Shown: positions 62,533-64,000 of the stretch, in pieces | How the letters are laid out: every line of letters begins with the position of its first letter | Position numbering within the stretch: the stretch's first letter is position 1 | Source: Ustilaginoidea virens | Taxonomy: Eukaryota; Ascomycota; Sordariomycetes; Hypocreales; Clavicipitaceae | NCBI RefSeq assembly: GCF_000687475.1 | Contig: NC_057317.1 | Span: 2,480,001-2,544,000 of the forward strand | DNA: 64,000 nucleotides | Reading direction: 5' to 3' | Notes under the pieces: generated by a model | Database searches by the model: none | Seen by the model: the letters and a program-made list of their open reading frames with translations, nothing else | What the model was told of the DNA's origin: nothing | Position numbers and translations under genes: made by a program

Positions 62533-64000
62533 TTATGGTACATCATCATGACCGATAAGCCCCAAATTGCCATGCAGTGTAGCCCACGGGTCACCTCTTG
62601 TCTGTGAAAGAGCAGTCTTCTTCGTGGGCGAGGATGTTCTGCCTAGTTTTTCCCTCCTGTTTTCCAACCTCTCCTCGATCGTGGTTGTGAGCTCCGTAGC
62701 ATCCGTCTTTTCTTCCGTCATCTCATCCTCAACGCCTAGTAGCACTGCCATCTCCTGAACGGCTGTCATTGATTGCTCCAAGTTTACTTGACCAGCCTCT
62801 ATCCTCTCGGCCACGGTTTCCAGACCGCCTATTTTGGCGACATCAACGGCAAAAATCCAAGGATAAGTGCGAACAGTCAGATCAGGTCGATCGCTGGGTC
62901 CGGTTAAAGTTGCTTCCGGGATCACTGATCGTCGGCGAGCTGAGCTTTTCACCGGATGAGCTGATAACAACTGGCTTTCTTGGGCTAGGCGATCGAGGAC
63001 GCGGCAGGACGCTTTATTCTTCTTGGCCAATACCGAGGAAAAGTGTGCTTTGTTTGCGATTAAAGCCTTTTGCTGCTGGTACTGTAACAGTAATGCTTGG
63101 ATATACGGTGCGAGGAGGTAGTCTCTGCAGGGTGGCTTGTTCCTTTGGCCAAGCTTTGTAGGCCCCTCCTCTGGTTCGAGATGGGGGATCGAGAGCTGTA
63201 CGCTCGGAGACATTAAGGCGAGCAGATCATTTCTCGCAGCTGTATACGATTTGTATTTGCCTTGTATCTGCTGGAGTTGACTCTCAATCTCGGCTTGTTC
63301 AGGTGTGGCTGGCAGGCAGGATTGGTCCTCATGGTGTTTTCCAGAATCTGGCTCCTCTTCCGCTGACGCTTTGCACAGCTCCATCTCGATCCAATTGATG
63401 AGCTCGTCTCGAGTACTGTTCAGAGCCTGTAGTTTGGCACCATTGCTTACCAGCTCCGATTTGGTCGTGCATTTTGCTCTTGCTTCAGACAGTGCCCTTT
63501 GTTCTTGTCTGAGCTGCAGCTTTGCCTTGAGGCCGTTCTTTTCCAGCTGACATAAGCGCGTCTGTAGACTGGGCTCCGTTGAGCTTTGTTGTATAATGAA
63601 GCTGTTGATAACAGCTGTCGGCACACTTGGCTGGGCCCCTCCATGCTTGAGGATCTGTTCTACATTGAGTGAGCGTTGGTCTGCATCCAGCGTTTGGGAC
63701 AGGCGCTGAAGATGTGATCGCACAGCAAGAAGACTGTCGCGTTTTTTGCGTAGTTTCAGGAGCGATAAGTGGTCTTCTAGTAGGGTCGATGGCACGCTTC
63801 TGCTTCTTGGTGTGGAGACCAGGGAATCATTGTTCATTACATGGACAGCTTCATCATAAGACTGGCGACTTGACATGTGGTCGCGGAGGGCTTCGATATA
63901 ATGCCTATAAGCCCCCTTCAACTCCGGTCCCGTGATCTTTTGAAGAGACTCGATGCTGAGCGGCGGTGGATACTGTGCAGGTCCATCGCCGGTGTAGGAG
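62533..64000 (-). CDS. Coiled-coil protein, unrecognised, partial (N-terminus beyond window)
   Basis: Open through 64000, so the N-terminus lies to the right; at least 488 residues are visible. I do not recognise the family. The protein is mainly helical with heptad-like stretches: SLLKLRKKRDSLLAVRSHLQ, LQTRLCQLEKNGLKAKLQLR and EIESQLQQIQGKYKSYTAAR, and a later helix region LLLQYQQQKALIANKAHFSS. It resembles structural coiled-coil proteins of spindle or septum complexes, but this is a weak impression. The C-terminal third has a basic SSARRRSVIPEA segment and ends GRTSSPTKKTALSQTRGDPW then NLGLIGHDDVP, which could hold phosphorylation sites. The first visible residues read YTGDGPAQYPPPLSIESLQK in frame with the later Met at 63921, so that Met is internal. 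Confidence 0.8.
   Translation of the reverse strand, partial: SYTGDGPAQYPPPLSIESLQKITGPELKGAYRHYIEALRDHMSSRQSYDEAVHVMNNDSLVSTPRSRSVPSTLLEDHLSLLKLRKKRDSLLAVRSHLQRLSQTLDADQRSLNVEQILKHGGAQPSVPTAVINSFIIQQSSTEPSLQTRLCQLEKNGLKAKLQLRQEQRALSEARAKCTTKSELVSNGAKLQALNSTRDELINWIEMELCKASAEEEPDSGKHHEDQSCLPATPEQAEIESQLQQIQGKYKSYTAARNDLLALMSPSVQLSIPHLEPEEGPTKLGQRNKPPCRDYLLAPYIQALLLQYQQQKALIANKAHFSSVLAKKNKASCRVLDRLAQESQLLSAHPVKSSARRRSVIPEATLTGPSDRPDLTVRTYPWIFAVDVAKIGGLETVAERIEAGQVNLEQSMTAVQEMAVLLGVEDEMTEEKTDATELTTTIEERLENRREKLGRTSSPTKKTALSQTRGDPWATLHGNLGLIGHDDVP

Overview
The window is nuclear DNA from a filamentous ascomycete, most likely a Sordariomycete and plausibly Hypocreales. The evidence is the set of proteins (a COT1-type NDR kinase with a glutamine-rich N-terminus, TIM54, a Clg1-like cyclin, RSC7, LRG1, RFC2), the short introns (about 50-290 nt, mostly GT-AG with CTAAC/CTGAC-like branch sites), CT-rich upstream regions and single-copy housekeeping genes. 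No operons, viruses, transposons, secondary-metabolite genes or CRISPR arrays were seen. I cannot name the species.

Layout, left to right: cot-1 kinase (-), TIM54 (+), a PIP30/NIP30-domain protein (-), a Pho85-type cyclin (-), then a 7-kb gene-poor block full of tandem repeats, RSC7 (-), the E3 ligase UBR1 (-), QCR9 (-), PYM (+), proteasome ATPase RPT4 (+), GFA1 (+), proteasome beta7/PRE4 (-), a mitochondrial two-HMG-box protein (+), an unrecognised 500-aa protein (-), ERG26 (+), the LIM/RhoGAP protein LRG1 (-), a DUF2417 membrane/hydrolase-like protein (-), an unrecognised 249-aa protein (+), a UBE2Z-like E2 with a second UBC-like region (-), RFC2 (+) and a coiled-coil protein running off the right edge (-). 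Gene models were rebuilt by hand from splice signals, and the reading phase closes across every junction given.

Functional themes: the ubiquitin-proteasome pathway appears four times in about 40 kb (UBR1, RPT4, PRE4, the E2) plus the PIP30-like protein. Polarised growth and wall synthesis are represented by COT1, LRG1 and GFA1, and mitochondria by TIM54, QCR9 and the HMG protein. These are ordinary dispersed core genes, so shared position need not mean co-regulation.

The less ordinary content is between and inside the genes: (1) clusters of palindromic GGTACC/CCTAGG-type words in almost every long intergenic region, (2) a second dispersed word TACTCCGTA/TACGGAGTA, (3) very long mononucleotide runs (up to about 42 bp), several inside introns, (4) two GC-AG introns sharing the donor AG|GCAAGC, two introns with AAG acceptors, a 5-nt first coding exon in GFA1 and a 22-nt exon in the E2 gene, and (5) proteins with conserved-looking domains that I could not assign. 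I found no clearly new multi-gene system.
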